A DNA stretch of 64,000 bases, from contig NZ_JOAN01000010.1 in assembly GCF_000718555.1 (NCBI RefSeq), positions 124,001 to 188,000 of the forward strand. Reading direction: 5' to 3'. Positions within the stretch are counted from its first letter, which is position 1; each line of letters begins with the position of its first letter. A program made the position numbers and the translations under genes. Of the stretch, positions 26,538-36,318 are shown piece after piece. Source of the DNA: Micromonospora chokoriensis (GTDB lineage: Bacteria > Actinomycetota > Actinomycetes > Mycobacteriales > Micromonosporaceae). The notes under the pieces are model-generated. The model saw nothing but the letters and a program-made list of their open reading frames with translations. It had not been told where the DNA came from and made no database searches.

Positions 26538-27931
26538 TCGCGTTGAGCCTGGCCGAGGTGGCCGCGGCGGTCGACGGGCGGCTGGTGAACGCCGACCCGG
26601 CCGCCACCGTCACCGGTTCGGTGGAGTTCGACTCGCGCAAGGTGGGGCCCGGTTCGCTCTTCGTGGCCTTCCCCGGTGAGAAGGTCGACGGGCACGACTA
26701 CGCGGCGACGGCGATCCAGGCCGGCGCGGTGGCGGTGCTCGGCAGCCGTGCGGTGCCCGGGGTGCCGATGGTGCTTGTCGACGACGCCCTGACCGCGATG
26801 GGCCGGCTGGCCCGCGCCGCGGTGGACCGGCTGCCCGGGCTGACCGTGATCGGCGTGACCGGCTCGTCGGGCAAGACCAGCACGAAGGACATGATCGGTC
26901 AGCTCACCGCCCGGCTGGGGGCCACGGTGGCGCCACCCGGCTCGTTCAACAACGAGTTGGGGCACCCGTACACCGCCTTGCTGGCTGATCCGGACACCCG
27001 TTACCTGGTGATGGAGAAGGGCTCGCGTGGGGTCGGGCACGTTCGCTACCTGTGCGAGCTGGTGCCGCCCCGGATCTCGGTGGTGCTCAACGTCGGCACC
27101 TCGCACATCGGCGAGTTCGGCTCGCAGGACACCATCGCCCTGGCCAAGGGTGAGCTGGTCGAGGCGCTGCCGGCGGACGGGCTGGCCGTGCTGAACGCCG
27201 ACGACCCCCGGGTGGACGCGATGGCGAGTCGTACCGGGGCCCGGGTGGTCCGCTACGGCGAGGCGCCCGATGCCGACGTGCGCGCCGAGGACGTGACGCT
27301 CGACGAGCGGGGGCACGCGTCGTACACCCTGGTCACCCCGGAGGGGCGCGCGCCGGTGCGGCTCGGGCTCGCCGGCCGGCACCAGGTCTGGAACACGCTC
27401 GCCGCGGCGGCGGTCGCCCGGGAGTTGGGCATGCCGCTGGCCGAGCTGGCCACGGCCCTCGGCGAGCTGGGTCTGGTCTCGACTCGACGGATGGACGTCT
27501 TCGACCGCCCCGACGGGGTGACCGTCATCGACGACTCGTACAACGCCAACCCGGCCTCGATGGCGGTCGCGGTGCGGGCGCTGGCCAGCATGGGCCAGGG
27601 GCGGCGTACCGTCGCGGTGCTTGGTTACATGGCCGAGCTGGGCCCGTTCGAGTACGACGGCCATGCCGAGGTCGGCCGACTCGCGGCCGAGCTGGGTGTC
27701 GACCGGCTGCTCGTGGTGGGTGAGCCGGCCGCGCCGATCCACGAAGGCGCGACAGCTGTAGCAAACTGGGGAGGAGAGTCGGTGCTGCTCACCGATCAGG
27801 CGGCGGCCGTCGAGGTGCTGCGGAGCGAGCTAAGACCGGGTGACGTCGTCCTGGTCAAGGGTTCCCGGTACCGGACCTGGGAGGTGGCCGACGCCCTGCG
27901 CGCCGACGCCGCCGGGGAGCCCATCCGATGA
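26534..27931 (+). CDS. murF: UDP-MurNAc-tripeptide--D-Ala-D-Ala ligase MurF
   Basis: A 465-aa Mur ligase that attaches D-Ala-D-Ala to make the UDP-MurNAc-pentapeptide. It has the P-loop [42 protein letters not shown], and the C-terminal [11 protein letters not shown] typical of MurF. The GTG start overlaps the murE stop by 4 bases (GTGA), and its own stop overlaps mraY likewise, so murE-murF-mraY are translationally coupled. Confidence 0.96.
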   Translation: MIALSLAEVAAAVDGRLVNADPAATVTGSVEFDSRKVGPGSLFVAFPGEKVDGHDYAATAIQAGAVAVLGSRAVPGVPMVLVDDALTAMGRLARAAVDRLPGLTVIGVTGSSGKTSTKDMIGQLTARLGATVAPPGSFNNELGHPYTALLADPDTRYLVMEKGSRGVGHVRYLCELVPPRISVVLNVGTSHIGEFGSQDTIALAKGELVEALPADGLAVLNADDPRVDAMASRTGARVVRYGEAPDADVRAEDVTLDERGHASYTLVTPEGRAPVRLGLAGRHQVWNTLAAAAVARELGMPLAELATALGELGLVSTRRMDVFDRPDGVTVIDDSYNANPASMAVAVRALASMGQGRRTVAVLGYMAELGPFEYDGHAEVGRLAAELGVDRLLVVGEPAAPIHEGATAVANWGGESVLLTDQAAAVEVLRSELRPGDVVLVKGSRYRTWEVADALRADAAGEPIR

Positions 27932-29052
27932 GGGCGGTCATCGTCGCCATCGGGGTGGCCTTCCTCGTCTCGCTCTTCTGCACCCCGATTGCGATCAAGG
28001 TGTTCACCCGGCTCAAGGCCGGTCAGCCGATCCGATCCGACGGCCCCGCCATGCACCAGGGCAAGAAGGGCACGCCCACGATGGGCGGCGTGGTCTTCAT
28101 CCTGGCCACGGTGATCGCCTACGTGGCCGGGCACCTGGCCCTGACCACCCTGCCGGACCAGCAGATCGCGCAGGTGGAGCCGACCATCACGGCGCTGGTG
28201 CTGCTGGGACTGATGGTCTTCTCCGGCGCGGTGGGTTTCCTCGACGACTTCCTCAAGGTGCGTAAGCGCAACAGCGCCGGGCTGAACAAGCGCGGCAAGT
28301 TGCTGGGCCAGATCCTGGTCGGTGCGGTCTTCGGGGTGATCGCCCTGTGGTTCCCGAGCACGATGACCGACTCGACGGGTAAGGCGACCAACACCGAGAC
28401 GGTGGGCAGCACCACGCTGAGCTTCATCCGGGACATCGACTTCCTGGAGGTCAGCAAGGTCGGCGCGGTGATCATCTTCATCTTCGTGGTGATGGCCGCG
28501 ACGAACGGCGTCAACCTCACCGACGGCCTGGACGGCCTGGCCACCGGCGCGTCGGTGATGGTGCTCGCCGCGTACGCGCTCATCGCGTTCTGGCAGTACC
28601 GGCACTGGTGCGCCGACCCGAGCTACACCCAGCCGTACTGCTACGAGGTCCGTGACCCGTTGGAGATCGCGCTGATAGCCGGGGCCGCGGCCGGGGCCTG
28701 TGTGGGCTTCCTCTGGTGGAACACGTCCCCGGCACGGATCTTCATGGGCGACACCGGGGCGTTGGGGCTGGGCGGCCTGATCGCCGGCATGGCGATGTCC
28801 ACCCGCACCATCCTGCTGCTGCCGATCATCGGTGGGCTCTTCGTGATCATCACGATGTCCGTGGTGATCCAGATCATCTCCTTCAAGACCACCGGTAAAC
28901 GGGTGTTCCGGATGTCTCCGCTACAGCACCACTTCGAGTTGGCCGGCTGGAGTGAGGTCAACATCGTGGTGCGCTTCTGGATCATCGCCGGCATCGGCGT
29001 GGCCATCGCCCTGGGTCTGTTCTACAGCGAGTTCCTCGCCAACATGACCTGA
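27928..29052 (+). CDS. mraY: Phospho-MurNAc-pentapeptide transferase MraY
   Basis: A 374-aa integral membrane enzyme with about ten helices that transfers phospho-MurNAc-pentapeptide to undecaprenyl phosphate, giving lipid I. The signature cytosolic loops are present: [30 protein letters not shown], the catalytic [15 protein letters not shown], and [12 protein letters not shown]. In most actinobacteria murD follows directly; here the next gene is ftsW, after a hairpin. Confidence 0.96.
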   Translation: MRAVIVAIGVAFLVSLFCTPIAIKVFTRLKAGQPIRSDGPAMHQGKKGTPTMGGVVFILATVIAYVAGHLALTTLPDQQIAQVEPTITALVLLGLMVFSGAVGFLDDFLKVRKRNSAGLNKRGKLLGQILVGAVFGVIALWFPSTMTDSTGKATNTETVGSTTLSFIRDIDFLEVSKVGAVIIFIFVVMAATNGVNLTDGLDGLATGASVMVLAAYALIAFWQYRHWCADPSYTQPYCYEVRDPLEIALIAGAAAGACVGFLWWNTSPARIFMGDTGALGLGGLIAGMAMSTRTILLLPIIGGLFVIITMSVVIQIISFKTTGKRVFRMSPLQHHFELAGWSEVNIVVRFWIIAGIGVAIALGLFYSEFLANMT

Positions 29053-29064
29053 TCCGCGGCAGCG

Positions 29065-29102
29065 ACACGCCCGAGGTCTCGTTCTGGGGGTCTCGGGCGT
29101 GT
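29065..29102 (+). terminator. Terminator-like hairpin between mraY and ftsW
   Basis: Perfect 11-bp stem (29065-29075 with 29092-29102) and a 16-nt loop, starting 12 bases after the mraY stop. No U-tract. It lies where murD would be expected and overlaps the upstream candidate start of ftsW, so it could separate the mraY and ftsW transcripts. Confidence 0.5.
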
Positions 29103-29122
29103 GTAGCGGTGATGATGTCGGG

Positions 29123-30721
29123 GTGGGGGAGGACATCGGCACTGAGGGCAGGGCGGGCGGGCGAGCGCGACGGTCGCCGGGCGCGGCGGCGCGTACCGCG
29201 GAGGCGGTTGCGCCAGCTGACGACGCGCGGGGGCCGGAACCGGGTGCGGCGCCGCGTGAGGCGGAACCGGCACCGCCCGTGCCGCTGCGCGGGTTCGACG
29301 CGGCCGGCGGGCTCGCCGCGCTGCGCGGCCTGCTGGACCGGCCGCTGGCCAGCTACTACCTGTTGCTGTCCTGCGCCGGCCTGCTGCTGCTGATCGGGCT
29401 GACCATGGTCTTCTCGGCGACCAGCGTGAAGGACTACGCCGAGGACGGCAACGCCTCGGCCTCGGTGACCAAGCAGGCCATCTTCGCGGTGATCGGCATC
29501 GTCGCGTTCTGGGCCTGTCAACGCCTGCCCGCCAGCACCTACCGGTCGCTGGGCCGGCCGCTGCTGTTCACCTCGATCGCGCTGCTGCTGCTGCTCAACC
29601 TGCTGCTCGCGTACGCCCGGCTGACCGATCAGGACTCCGCCCGGATCGGCCCGATCGAGGCGCGGCTGCTCTGGCTGTTCATCGGCGGGATCCAGGTGCA
29701 GCCCTCCGAGCTGGCCAAGTTCGCACTGGTGCTGTGGGGCGCGCACCTGATCGCCCGCAAGGGCGCCGCGCTGGGCTGGTGGCGGGAGCTGGCCACGCCG
29801 CTCTTCCCGGTGATGGGCCTGCTCTTCGTCCTGGTCGGCTACAACGACGTGGGCACGATGCTCTGCCTGCTGGCCCTGGTGGTCGGCCTGCTCTGGGCCG
29901 CCGGCGTCCGGATGCGGGTCTTCGGCGCGCTGACGGTGCTCGGCCTGCTCGGCGTCGGTCTGCTCATCGCGGTGGCGTCGCTGGGCGCCGGCTCGGGCGA
30001 GCGCGGCGCGGACAACTACCGCCTGGCCCGCCTGACGCTGTTTCTCAACCCACCGCCGCCAGACGAGTGCGGCGACCCCTGCTACCAGTTCTACCAGGGG
30101 CGACTGGCCATCGAGCACGGCGGCTGGTTCGGTGTCGGGCTCGGCAAGGGCAGCCTGAAATGGGACTGGCTGCCCGAGGCGCACAACGACTTCATCTTCG
30201 CGGTCATCGCCGAGGAGCTGGGCGTGATCGGGTGCGTCGTGGTGCTCACCCTGTTCGCGGTCCTCGCGTACACCGGGTTCCGGATCGCCCGGCGGGTCGA
30301 CGACCCGTTCCGTCGGCTCGCCGCCACCGCCGTGACCACCTGGCTGGTCAGCCAGGCCGTGATCAACATCGGTGGGGTGGTGGGGCTGCTGCCGATCACC
30401 GGCCTGCCGCTGCCGTTCATCTCCGACGGCGGAAGTGCCCTGGTGGTGACGTTGGCCGGCATCGGCATGCTGGCGTCCTTCGCCCGCGCTGAACCCGATG
30501 CGGCCAGAGCACTGCATGCCCGTCCGCCGGCCCGGTGGGTCCGACTACTCTGGGCCCCGTTGCCGCCGCTTCCCGGCCGGCGTCGCCGACCGGCGACGCC
30601 GCCCGCTGGCCGAGGGTCCGTGCCCCGGTCCCGCGAGCGGCGCCATGACGATCAGGCCGCGCCGCGCGGGGTCCGACAGGACCACAGCCGCAGGGGTACG
30701 GCGAGCGAGAGGAGACGCTGA
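29123..30721 (+). CDS. ftsW: Septal peptidoglycan polymerase FtsW (SEDS family)
   Basis: A SEDS-family protein with about ten membrane helices. It polymerises lipid II at the septum with FtsI. Signatures are TMVFSATSVKDYAEDG after helix 1, QPSELAKFALVLWGAHLIA, the catalytic-loop region GWFGVGLGKGSLKWDWLPEAH, and GLPLPFISDGGSALV. The disordered N-terminus (about 65 residues) and a long basic C-terminal tail are typical of actinobacterial FtsW. The start is uncertain: GTG 29123 (532 aa) is used because the other in-frame GTG at 29099 is buried in a hairpin; neither has a good ribosome binding site. The stop overlaps the murG ATG by one base. Confidence 0.92.
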   Translation: MGEDIGTEGRAGGRARRSPGAAARTAEAVAPADDARGPEPGAAPREAEPAPPVPLRGFDAAGGLAALRGLLDRPLASYYLLLSCAGLLLLIGLTMVFSATSVKDYAEDGNASASVTKQAIFAVIGIVAFWACQRLPASTYRSLGRPLLFTSIALLLLLNLLLAYARLTDQDSARIGPIEARLLWLFIGGIQVQPSELAKFALVLWGAHLIARKGAALGWWRELATPLFPVMGLLFVLVGYNDVGTMLCLLALVVGLLWAAGVRMRVFGALTVLGLLGVGLLIAVASLGAGSGERGADNYRLARLTLFLNPPPPDECGDPCYQFYQGRLAIEHGGWFGVGLGKGSLKWDWLPEAHNDFIFAVIAEELGVIGCVVVLTLFAVLAYTGFRIARRVDDPFRRLAATAVTTWLVSQAVINIGGVVGLLPITGLPLPFISDGGSALVVTLAGIGMLASFARAEPDAARALHARPPARWVRLLWAPLPPLPGRRRRPATPPAGRGSVPRSRERRHDDQAAPRGVRQDHSRRGTASERRR

Positions 30722-31827
30722 TGGGTCCGCTGCGTTCGGTGGTGCTCGCGGGAGGTGGCACCGGGGGGCACGTCTACCCGCTGCTCGCCTTCGCCGACTG
30801 CCTGCGCCGACACGACCCGGGCGTCCGGATCACCTGCCTCGGCACACCACGGGGCATGGAGAACGACCTGATCCCGCCGAAGGGCTACGACCTGCGGCAG
30901 ATCCCGGCGTACCAGCTGCCCCGGTCGGTCAACATGAACCTGGTCCGTACCCCGGGCCGGATGTGGACCGCGGCACGCGCCGCGGGCAAGGTGATCGACG
31001 AGGTGCGCGCCGACGTGGTCGTCGGCTTCGGCGGGTACGTCTCGGTGCCGGCCTACCTGGCCGCGTGGCGACGCGAGCTGCCCATGGTGATCCACGAGGT
31101 GAACGTGCCACCGGGCGTGGCCAACAAGCTGGGCATGAAGTTCACCAAGAACGTGGCCGTCGGCTTCCCGAACCAGCCGAGCCAGGCCGAGTCGCTGCGG
31201 GACGCCACGGTCGTCGGCGTACCGCTGCGCCGCAGCATCACCGCTCTGGACCGGCACGCGCAGCGCAACGCCGCCCGCGCCCACTTCGGTCTCCGCCCGG
31301 ATCTGCCGGTGCTCTTCGTCTCCGGCGGCTCGTCCGGCGCTCGCTCGATCAACCTGGCGGTCTCCGGGGCGGCCAAGGAGCTGGCCCGCAACGGCGTGCA
31401 GGTGCTGCACGTGATGGGCGCCCGCAACGAGCCGGTGCCGATCCCCACCGACCTGCCGGTGCCGTACGTGACGTTGCCGTACCTGTCCGAGATGGAGCTG
31501 GGCTACGCCGCCGCCGACCTGATGCTGGCCCGGGGCGGGGCGATGACCGTCGCCGAGGTGGCCGCGATCGGGCTGCCCACGATCTACGTGCCGTACCCGC
31601 ACAGCAACCAGGAGCAGCGGCGCAACGCGCTGCCCGTGGTGGAGGCCGGCGGCGGGCTGCTCGTCGACGACGCGGAGCTCACCCCGGACTGGTTGGAGCG
31701 CACCGTCATCCCCCTCATCCGCGATCCACAGCGGCTGTACACGATGGGCGCCGCCGCCGGGGCGTACGGCCGGCGCGACGGCGACGAGGCGCTGCGCTCC
31801 TTCGTGCTGGCGGCGGTGGCCCGATGA
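30721..31827 (+). CDS. murG: UDP-GlcNAc:lipid I N-acetylglucosaminyltransferase MurG
   Basis: A 368-aa GT28 glycosyltransferase that turns lipid I into lipid II at the cytosolic membrane face. It shows the N-terminal glycine loop VLAGGGTGGHVYPLLAFA, the second loop VSGGSSGARSINL, and the sugar-nucleotide site LMLARGGAMTVAEVAAIG followed by PYPHSNQEQRRNA. The ATG has GAGAGGAG upstream and overlaps the ftsW stop; the end overlaps murC by 4 bases. Confidence 0.96.
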   Translation: MGPLRSVVLAGGGTGGHVYPLLAFADCLRRHDPGVRITCLGTPRGMENDLIPPKGYDLRQIPAYQLPRSVNMNLVRTPGRMWTAARAAGKVIDEVRADVVVGFGGYVSVPAYLAAWRRELPMVIHEVNVPPGVANKLGMKFTKNVAVGFPNQPSQAESLRDATVVGVPLRRSITALDRHAQRNAARAHFGLRPDLPVLFVSGGSSGARSINLAVSGAAKELARNGVQVLHVMGARNEPVPIPTDLPVPYVTLPYLSEMELGYAAADLMLARGGAMTVAEVAAIGLPTIYVPYPHSNQEQRRNALPVVEAGGGLLVDDAELTPDWLERTVIPLIRDPQRLYTMGAAAGAYGRRDGDEALRSFVLAAVAR

Positions 31828-33389
31828 CCGCGCAGTTCACCCCGGCCGGCACGCTCACCGCCGAGGACCTGGGCGCCGTCCACCTGATCGGCGTGGGCGG
31901 GGTGGGCATGCTCGGCGTGGCCCGGCTGCTGCTCACCCGCGGCATCCGGGTCTCCGGCAGCGACCTGCGGGAGTGGCCCTCGCTGGCGGGCCTGCGGGCG
32001 CTCGGCGGCACCATCCACCTCAGCCACGAGGCGAGCAATCTCGACGGGGTGGACACCGTCGTCTACTCGTCGGCCATCCCACAGGACCACCTGGAGCTGG
32101 TCGAGGCGCGTCGGCGTGGCCTGCGGGTGCTGCACCGCTCGGAGGCTCTCGCGGCGGCGATGACCGGCCGCCGGGCGGTGGCCGTCGCCGGCACGCACGG
32201 CAAGACCACCACCACCTCGATGGTGACGATGGTGCTCCAGCAGGCCGGTGTGGACCCGTCCTTCGTGATCGGCGGGGAGATCTCCGAGGTCGGCTCGGGC
32301 GCCCACCACGGCACCGGCGAGCACTTCGTGGTCGAGGCGGACGAGAGCGACCGCTCGTTCCTCATCTACCGCCCGTACGTCTCGATCATCACGAACGTCG
32401 AGGCGGACCACCTGAACACCTACGGCGACTACGCGACGCTGGAGGCGGCGTTCGTGGAGTTCGCCCGCCTCACCGACCCGGACGGGTTCATCATCACCTG
32501 CGCCGACGACCCGGGCGGTCGGCGGCTGGCCGAGAGCCTGCGGTCCGAGGGTCGGCGGGTGTTCACCTACGGCGAGGCCGCCGACGCCGACCTGCGGTTG
32601 ACCGACATGGTCTCCTCGGCGCGCGGCGTGCGCTACCTGGCCGCGATCGACGGCCGGTCGCTGGGCGAGTTCCGGCTGCCGGTGCCGGGACGGCACATGG
32701 GGCTCAACAGCGCCGCCGCGGTGCTGGCCACGTACCTGCTGCAACTGCCGCTGGAGGCGGCGGAGGCCGCGCTGGCGGTCTTCCCCGGTGTGCGACGGCG
32801 CTTCGAGCGCAAGGGCGTCGCGGACGGCGTGCTGGTCTACGACGAGTACGCCTACCACCCGACCTCGATGACGTTGGCGATGCAGACGCTGCGGGAGGTG
32901 GCCGGGGATGGCCGCCTGATCGTCGTCTTCCAGCCGTACCGGCTGTACCGCACCCGCGACAACCAGGCGGAGATCGCCGAGGCGCTGGCCATCGCCGACG
33001 AGGTGGTGCTGTTGGAGGTCTTCGGCCCGGGTGAGTTGCGTCAGCCCGGCGAGGGCTCGGCGGCGCTGATCGCGGCGGTGGAGCTGCCCGCCGAGCGCAA
33101 GGTCTTCGTGGAGTCGTGGGAGGAGGCCCCGGTCGAGGTGGCCCGACGGGCCCGCTCGGGGGACGTGGTCGTCACCATGGGCGCCCCGCCGATCTCGCTG
33201 ATGGGTGACGAGCTGCTTGCCGCTCTGGGTGAGCGTACGGCCGGCTCCGCTGCGACCGCGACCGTCGACCCGGTGGCCAGCACCCCGGCGATCGGTGGTC
33301 CGGTGCCGGGCGGGGCCACCTCCGGCGGCGACGGCGCGGCGCTCGGTGGCACCGCCGTGCCCGGCGGCTCGGCGCCCACGGCCGGATGA
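31824..33389 (+). CDS. murC: UDP-N-acetylmuramate--amino acid ligase MurC
   Basis: A 521-aa Mur ligase that adds the first stem residue to UDP-MurNAc. Motifs are HLIGVGGVGMLGVARLLL, the P-loop VAGTHGKTTTTSMV, EADESDRSF, and DEYAYHPTSM. Most bacteria use L-Ala; Micromonosporaceae walls are known to carry glycine at this position, so this enzyme may prefer glycine, which the sequence alone cannot show. The last 45 residues are a low-complexity Gly/Ala/Pro tail not needed for the Mur fold. ATG overlaps the murG stop by 4 bases. Confidence 0.95.
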   Translation: MTAQFTPAGTLTAEDLGAVHLIGVGGVGMLGVARLLLTRGIRVSGSDLREWPSLAGLRALGGTIHLSHEASNLDGVDTVVYSSAIPQDHLELVEARRRGLRVLHRSEALAAAMTGRRAVAVAGTHGKTTTTSMVTMVLQQAGVDPSFVIGGEISEVGSGAHHGTGEHFVVEADESDRSFLIYRPYVSIITNVEADHLNTYGDYATLEAAFVEFARLTDPDGFIITCADDPGGRRLAESLRSEGRRVFTYGEAADADLRLTDMVSSARGVRYLAAIDGRSLGEFRLPVPGRHMGLNSAAAVLATYLLQLPLEAAEAALAVFPGVRRRFERKGVADGVLVYDEYAYHPTSMTLAMQTLREVAGDGRLIVVFQPYRLYRTRDNQAEIAEALAIADEVVLLEVFGPGELRQPGEGSAALIAAVELPAERKVFVESWEEAPVEVARRARSGDVVVTMGAPPISLMGDELLAALGERTAGSAATATVDPVASTPAIGGPVPGGATSGGDGAALGGTAVPGGSAPTAG

Positions 33390-34204
33390 GTCCCGGCCCG
33401 GCCCGAGGGCGGACCAGCGCCGCCGACGGTGGCGCCCCGCGTCGGGGCCCGGCCCGGCGGTGGCAGCTGGTCCGGGCCAGCCGCGACGCGGTGCCGCCCT
33501 CGACCCGCCGGTTCATGGCCCGTGCCCGGCAGCGTCGCATGCGTGCGGCGCTGCCGTGGGCGGTGGCCGCCGGGGTGCTCGCCCTGGCCGGGCTGGTCGC
33601 CTGGACGGTGCTCGGCACCGGGCTGTTCGGCGTGCGGGAGGTCCGCGTGGAGGGCACCGACCTGGTCACTCCGGTGCAGGTGCACGACGCCGTCGGAGTG
33701 CCGGACGGGGTGCCGCTGGCCCGGGTGGACCTGGCTGCCGCCGCCCGTCGGGTCGGCGCGCTGCCGGCGGTGGAGCGGGCCACGGTCTCCCGGGACTGGC
33801 CCGGCGCGCTTGTGGTGCGGGTGACCGAACGGACCCCGGTGGCAGTGGTGCCGCAGGGGGAGGCGTTCGCCCTGATCGACAAGAGCGGGGTGGCGTTCCA
33901 GACGGTGCAGCGACGCCCCGCCGAGCTTCCGCAGGTGACGGTGGCCCGGCCGGCCGCCGACGACCCTGGCACCCGGGCCGCGCTGGAGGTGCTCGTCGCA
34001 CTGACGCCGCAGCTGCGCGCGGAGCTGGTGGACGTGAGCGTGCAGGGATTGGCCCGGATCAGTCTGCGGTTGCGCGGCGACCGGACAGTGGTGTGGGGCG
34101 ACGCGACCCGGGGTACGGACAAGGCTCGGGTGGCCACCGCGCTGCTCGACGAGAAGACCGACCGGATCGACGTGAGCGCGCCGGACGTGGTGACCTTTCG
34201 TTGA
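33386..34204 (+). CDS. ftsQ: Cell division protein FtsQ
   Basis: A 272-aa bitopic protein. It has a basic cytosolic N-terminus, a membrane helix at about residues 56-78, a POTRA domain (VREVRVEGTDLVTPVQVHDA, then ARRVGALPAVERATVSRDWP) and the FtsQ/DivIB C-domain. It links early and late divisome proteins through FtsL and its partners. It overlaps murC by 4 bases and is the last gene before the ftsZ promoter region. Confidence 0.93.
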   Translation: MSPGPARGRTSAADGGAPRRGPARRWQLVRASRDAVPPSTRRFMARARQRRMRAALPWAVAAGVLALAGLVAWTVLGTGLFGVREVRVEGTDLVTPVQVHDAVGVPDGVPLARVDLAAAARRVGALPAVERATVSRDWPGALVVRVTERTPVAVVPQGEAFALIDKSGVAFQTVQRRPAELPQVTVARPAADDPGTRAALEVLVALTPQLRAELVDVSVQGLARISLRLRGDRTVVWGDATRGTDKARVATALLDEKTDRIDVSAPDVVTFR

Positions 34205-34314
34205 CCGGTGAGCGTGCGCGGACGTGACCAGTCGCGCTCCGCTCGGCGACACGCCGTCCGGGTCCTTGGCTCATTGGGCAGTGGCGCTTACGTTGCCCCG
34301 AAGAGGTTCAGTGG

Positions 34315-34343
34315 TTGACATAACTGTAAGCCTCTAGTAGAGG
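34315..34343 (+). promoter_or_regulatory. ftsZ promoter
   Basis: TTGACA (34315-34320), a 17-nt spacer and TAGAGG (34338-34343), about 105 bases before ftsZ. The -10 forms half of a perfect inverted repeat CCTCTA-G-TAGAGG (34331-34343). The rest of the 245-base gap 34205-34449 holds no gene; a purine-rich AAGGAAAGGA lies before the ftsZ ATG. Confidence 0.65.
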
Positions 34344-34449
34344 GTTAGGGTTCACCCCTGATTCTCGCTGGTGACAGCTGTCGTCGGCCGCTGGTCTGGC
34401 CACGCCGTACCCGGTCGGCCGAAGCCAATCTCGAAGGAAAGGACCGGAG

Positions 34450-35565
34450 ATGACACCTCCGCACAACTATCTGGCGGTCATCAAGGTCGTCGGCATCGGG
34501 GGTGGCGGCGTCAACGCCGTCAACCGGATGATCGAGGTTGGGCTCAAGGGCGTCGAGTTCATCGCGATCAACACCGATGCGCAGGCGCTGCTGATGAGCG
34601 ACGCCGACGTCAAGCTCGACGTCGGCCGGGAGCTGACCCGTGGCCTGGGGGCCGGGGCCAACCCGGACGTCGGCAAGAACGCCGCCGAGGACCACCGCGA
34701 CGAGATCGAGGAGGTGCTCAAGGGCGCCGACATGGTCTTCGTGACCTGTGGCGAGGGCGGCGGCACCGGCACCGGTGGCGCGCCGGTGGTGGCCAACATC
34801 GCCCGCAAGCTCGGCGCGTTGACCATCGGCGTGGTGACCCGGCCGTTCTCGTTCGAGGGCAAGCGCCGCCAGGTGCAGGCCGAGTCGGGAATAGACGAAC
34901 TTCGCAACCAGTGCGACACGCTGATCGTGATTCCGAACGACCGGCTGCTGGCCCTGGGTGACCGCAACATCAGCATGATGGACGCGTTCCGCACGGCCGA
35001 CCAGGTGCTGCTCTCGGGTGTGCAGGGCATCACCGACCTGATCACCACCCCGGGTCTGATCAACCTGGACTTCGCCGACGTCAAGAGCGTGATGAGTGGC
35101 GCCGGCAGCGCGTTGATGGGCATCGGCAGCGCCCGTGGCGAGAACCGCGCGGTCGAGGCGGCCGAGGCGGCCATCTCCAGCCCGCTGCTTGAGCAGAGCA
35201 TGGACGGCGCGCGCGGCGTGCTGCTCTCCATCGCCGGCGGCTCCGACCTGGGCCTGTTCGAGATCAACGATGCCGCCCAGCTGGTCACCGACGCGGCCCA
35301 CCCGGACGCCAACATCATCTTCGGTGCGGTCATCGATGACGCGCTCGGCGACGAGGTGCGGGTGACTGTCATCGCGGCGGGCTTCGACGGCGGCACACCC
35401 GCGTACAAGGCGGCCGAGCCGTCCCGCAAGACCAACACCAACCAGCCGGCGCCGCAGAGCACTCCGGTGCCGGCTCCGATCACCAACCCGGCTCCGGCCC
35501 AGTCGCCGCGTCGCGTGCTCTTCGACGACGTGGACGTGCCCGACTTCCTCAAGAACGGGTCCTGA
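34450..35565 (+). CDS. ftsZ: Cell division GTPase FtsZ
   Basis: A 371-aa tubulin homologue that forms the Z ring. The tubulin signature GGGTGTG is at residues 103-109. Other core motifs are [23 protein letters not shown], and the T7-loop region with [16 protein letters not shown] disordered Thr/Pro/Asn-rich linker (about 320-355) leads to the conserved C-terminal peptide [13 protein letters not shown], which binds SepF and other partners. It has its own promoter in addition to possible read-through from ftsQ. Confidence 0.98.
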   Translation: MTPPHNYLAVIKVVGIGGGGVNAVNRMIEVGLKGVEFIAINTDAQALLMSDADVKLDVGRELTRGLGAGANPDVGKNAAEDHRDEIEEVLKGADMVFVTCGEGGGTGTGGAPVVANIARKLGALTIGVVTRPFSFEGKRRQVQAESGIDELRNQCDTLIVIPNDRLLALGDRNISMMDAFRTADQVLLSGVQGITDLITTPGLINLDFADVKSVMSGAGSALMGIGSARGENRAVEAAEAAISSPLLEQSMDGARGVLLSIAGGSDLGLFEINDAAQLVTDAAHPDANIIFGAVIDDALGDEVRVTVIAAGFDGGTPAYKAAEPSRKTNTNQPAPQSTPVPAPITNPAPAQSPRRVLFDDVDVPDFLKNGS

Positions 35566-35574
35566 GCACCGCCG

Positions 35575-36318
35575 ATGACCGACAGCTCAGCCACGGTACG
35601 ACCGGATCGGCGCGCCGAACTCGCGGCCGGTCTGGCCCAGGTTCGGTCCCGGATCGATGACGCCTGCGCGCAGGCCGGCCGGGACCGTGCCGAGGTCACG
35701 ATGATCGCGGTGACGAAGACCTACCCGGCCAGCGACGTGCTGGCGCTGGCCGGGCTCGGGGTGACCGACATGGGGGAGAACCGCGACCAGGAGGCAGCCG
35801 GCAAGGCCGCCGAGGTGGCTGCGGCCGGGGTGAGTCCCCGCTGGCACTTCATCGGCCAGTTGCAGCGCAACAAGGCCCGCTCGGTGGTCCGTTACGCCGA
35901 CGTGGTGCACTCCGTCGACAGTGTCCGGCTGGCGCGGGCGTTGGCGACCGCGACGGTCGACCGGCCGACGCCGCTCGACGTCCTGATCCAGGTGAGCATC
36001 GACGGCGACGCGGCCCGGGGTGGAGCGCTGCCCGATTCGGCGGATCCGGGCGCCGGGCTGGAGCCGGTGGCCGAGTCGGTGGCCGACGCGCCAGGGCTGC
36101 GCCTGGTCGGTCTCATGGCGGTTGCTCCGCTGGGGTGGGAGCCGGAGCGGGCGTTCACCCGACTCGCGGAGGTCGCCGAGACGTTTCGGGCGGTCCATCC
36201 GGGAGCGACAGCGTTGTCCGCTGGAATGAGCGGAGATTTCGACATCGCGATCCGTTACGGCGCGACACATGTCCGCGTCGGTAGCGCGTTGCTCGGAATG
36301 CGTCCCACGCTGCGGTAG
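35575..36318 (+). CDS. YggS/PLPBP family pyridoxal phosphate-binding protein
   Basis: A 247-aa alanine racemase-fold protein that binds pyridoxal phosphate through the Lys of MIAVTKTYPAS. Further signatures are GENRDQEAAGKA, WHFIGQLQRNKARSVV, and the C-terminal LSAGMSGDFDIAIRYGATHVRVGSALLG. The family helps keep pyridoxal phosphate in balance and has no known catalytic activity. It starts 9 bases after ftsZ. In many actinobacteria a YlmD/PgeF protein lies between the two; it is absent here. Confidence 0.93.
   Translation: MTDSSATVRPDRRAELAAGLAQVRSRIDDACAQAGRDRAEVTMIAVTKTYPASDVLALAGLGVTDMGENRDQEAAGKAAEVAAAGVSPRWHFIGQLQRNKARSVVRYADVVHSVDSVRLARALATATVDRPTPLDVLIQVSIDGDAARGGALPDSADPGAGLEPVAESVADAPGLRLVGLMAVAPLGWEPERAFTRLAEVAETFRAVHPGATALSAGMSGDFDIAIRYGATHVRVGSALLGMRPTLR

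Noticed and set aside
34343..34352. Telomere-like GGGTTAGGGTT
   Set aside because: Too short and isolated; it is part of the ftsZ promoter region.
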